Shown in pieces: positions 27,939 to 27,953 of a stretch of 27,953 bases of DNA. A program made the position numbers and the translations under genes. Source of the stretch: Zancudomyces culisetae (lineage: Eukaryota > Kickxellomycota > Harpellomycetes > Harpellales > Legeriomycetaceae); assembly GCA_001969505.1 (NCBI GenBank), contig LSSK01001014.1, forward strand, positions 1 to 27,953, written 5' to 3'. Below the pieces are notes generated by a model that was given only the letters and a program-made list of their open reading frames with translations, had not been told where the DNA came from and searched no databases. Position 1 is the stretch's first letter. Each line of letters begins with the position of its first letter.

Positions 27939-27953
27939 CCCCCCCCCCCCCCC
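27939..27953. repeat. Terminal run of 15 C
   Basis: The window ends in an uninterrupted C15 run in an AT-rich region. This is likely where a contig stops, either at a true homopolymer that could not be read through or as a sequencing or assembly artefact. Confidence 0.85.

Noticed and set aside
1-27953. CRISPR arrays or bacterial operon features
   Set aside because: No spaced direct repeats; gene content, introns and spacers are fungal.

Overview
The window looks like nuclear DNA from a yeast-like fungus, most plausibly an early-diverging member of the Saccharomycotina. The grounds are long, almost intron-free genes, AT-rich spacers, short introns with GTAAG 5' sites and one TACTAA branch site, and a set of typical fungal proteins: WDR6/Trm734, a SNAPIN-like BLOC-1 subunit, a DYRK2/Pom1-type kinase, a mitochondrial PPR protein and an OSH1/2-type oxysterol-binding protein. 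CTG appears to encode Leu: it is used at 13500-13502, at the conserved Leu of the kinase ELFTG motif. This argues against a CUG-Ser yeast, but it is a single site. Species cannot be fixed from the sequence.

Layout. Positions 1-649 are a near-identical copy of 7218-7842, the 3' end and flank of the WDR6-like gene, and leave a 150-codon fragment of it. Positions 650 to about 7217 are a strongly AT-rich, gene-poor island. It carries two paralogous genes for small secreted cysteine-containing proteins (1735-2178 and 4921-5394) and, near its right edge, a probable structured non-coding RNA (about 6768-6995). Positions 7393-26404 are a dense block of five large minus-strand genes: WDR6/Trm734-like, SNAPIN-like, DYRK, PPR and OSH. 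The last ~1.5 kb holds the OSH promoter, one weak small plus-strand ORF, and a terminal run of 15 C.

The housekeeping block is not an operon and its genes are functionally unrelated: tRNA wobble methylation, endosomal BLOC-1, cell polarity or cell-cycle kinase, mitochondrial RNA metabolism, and sterol/lipid transfer at ER contact sites. The OSH gene was rebuilt with two small 5' introns, which adds 47 residues upstream of the first Met of the long ORF.

The most interesting part is the left island. The truncated WDR6 copy at the window start is best explained by a tandem duplication of a ~7.2 kb unit (650-7842) containing the secreted-protein pair and the RNA. The two secreted genes keep almost identical promoters and signal peptides while their mature parts have diverged strongly, one gaining a Gly-His repeat. 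The structured RNA has a TATA-like element, four predicted helices, a closing terminal helix and a T5 terminator, and I could not assign it to a known class.
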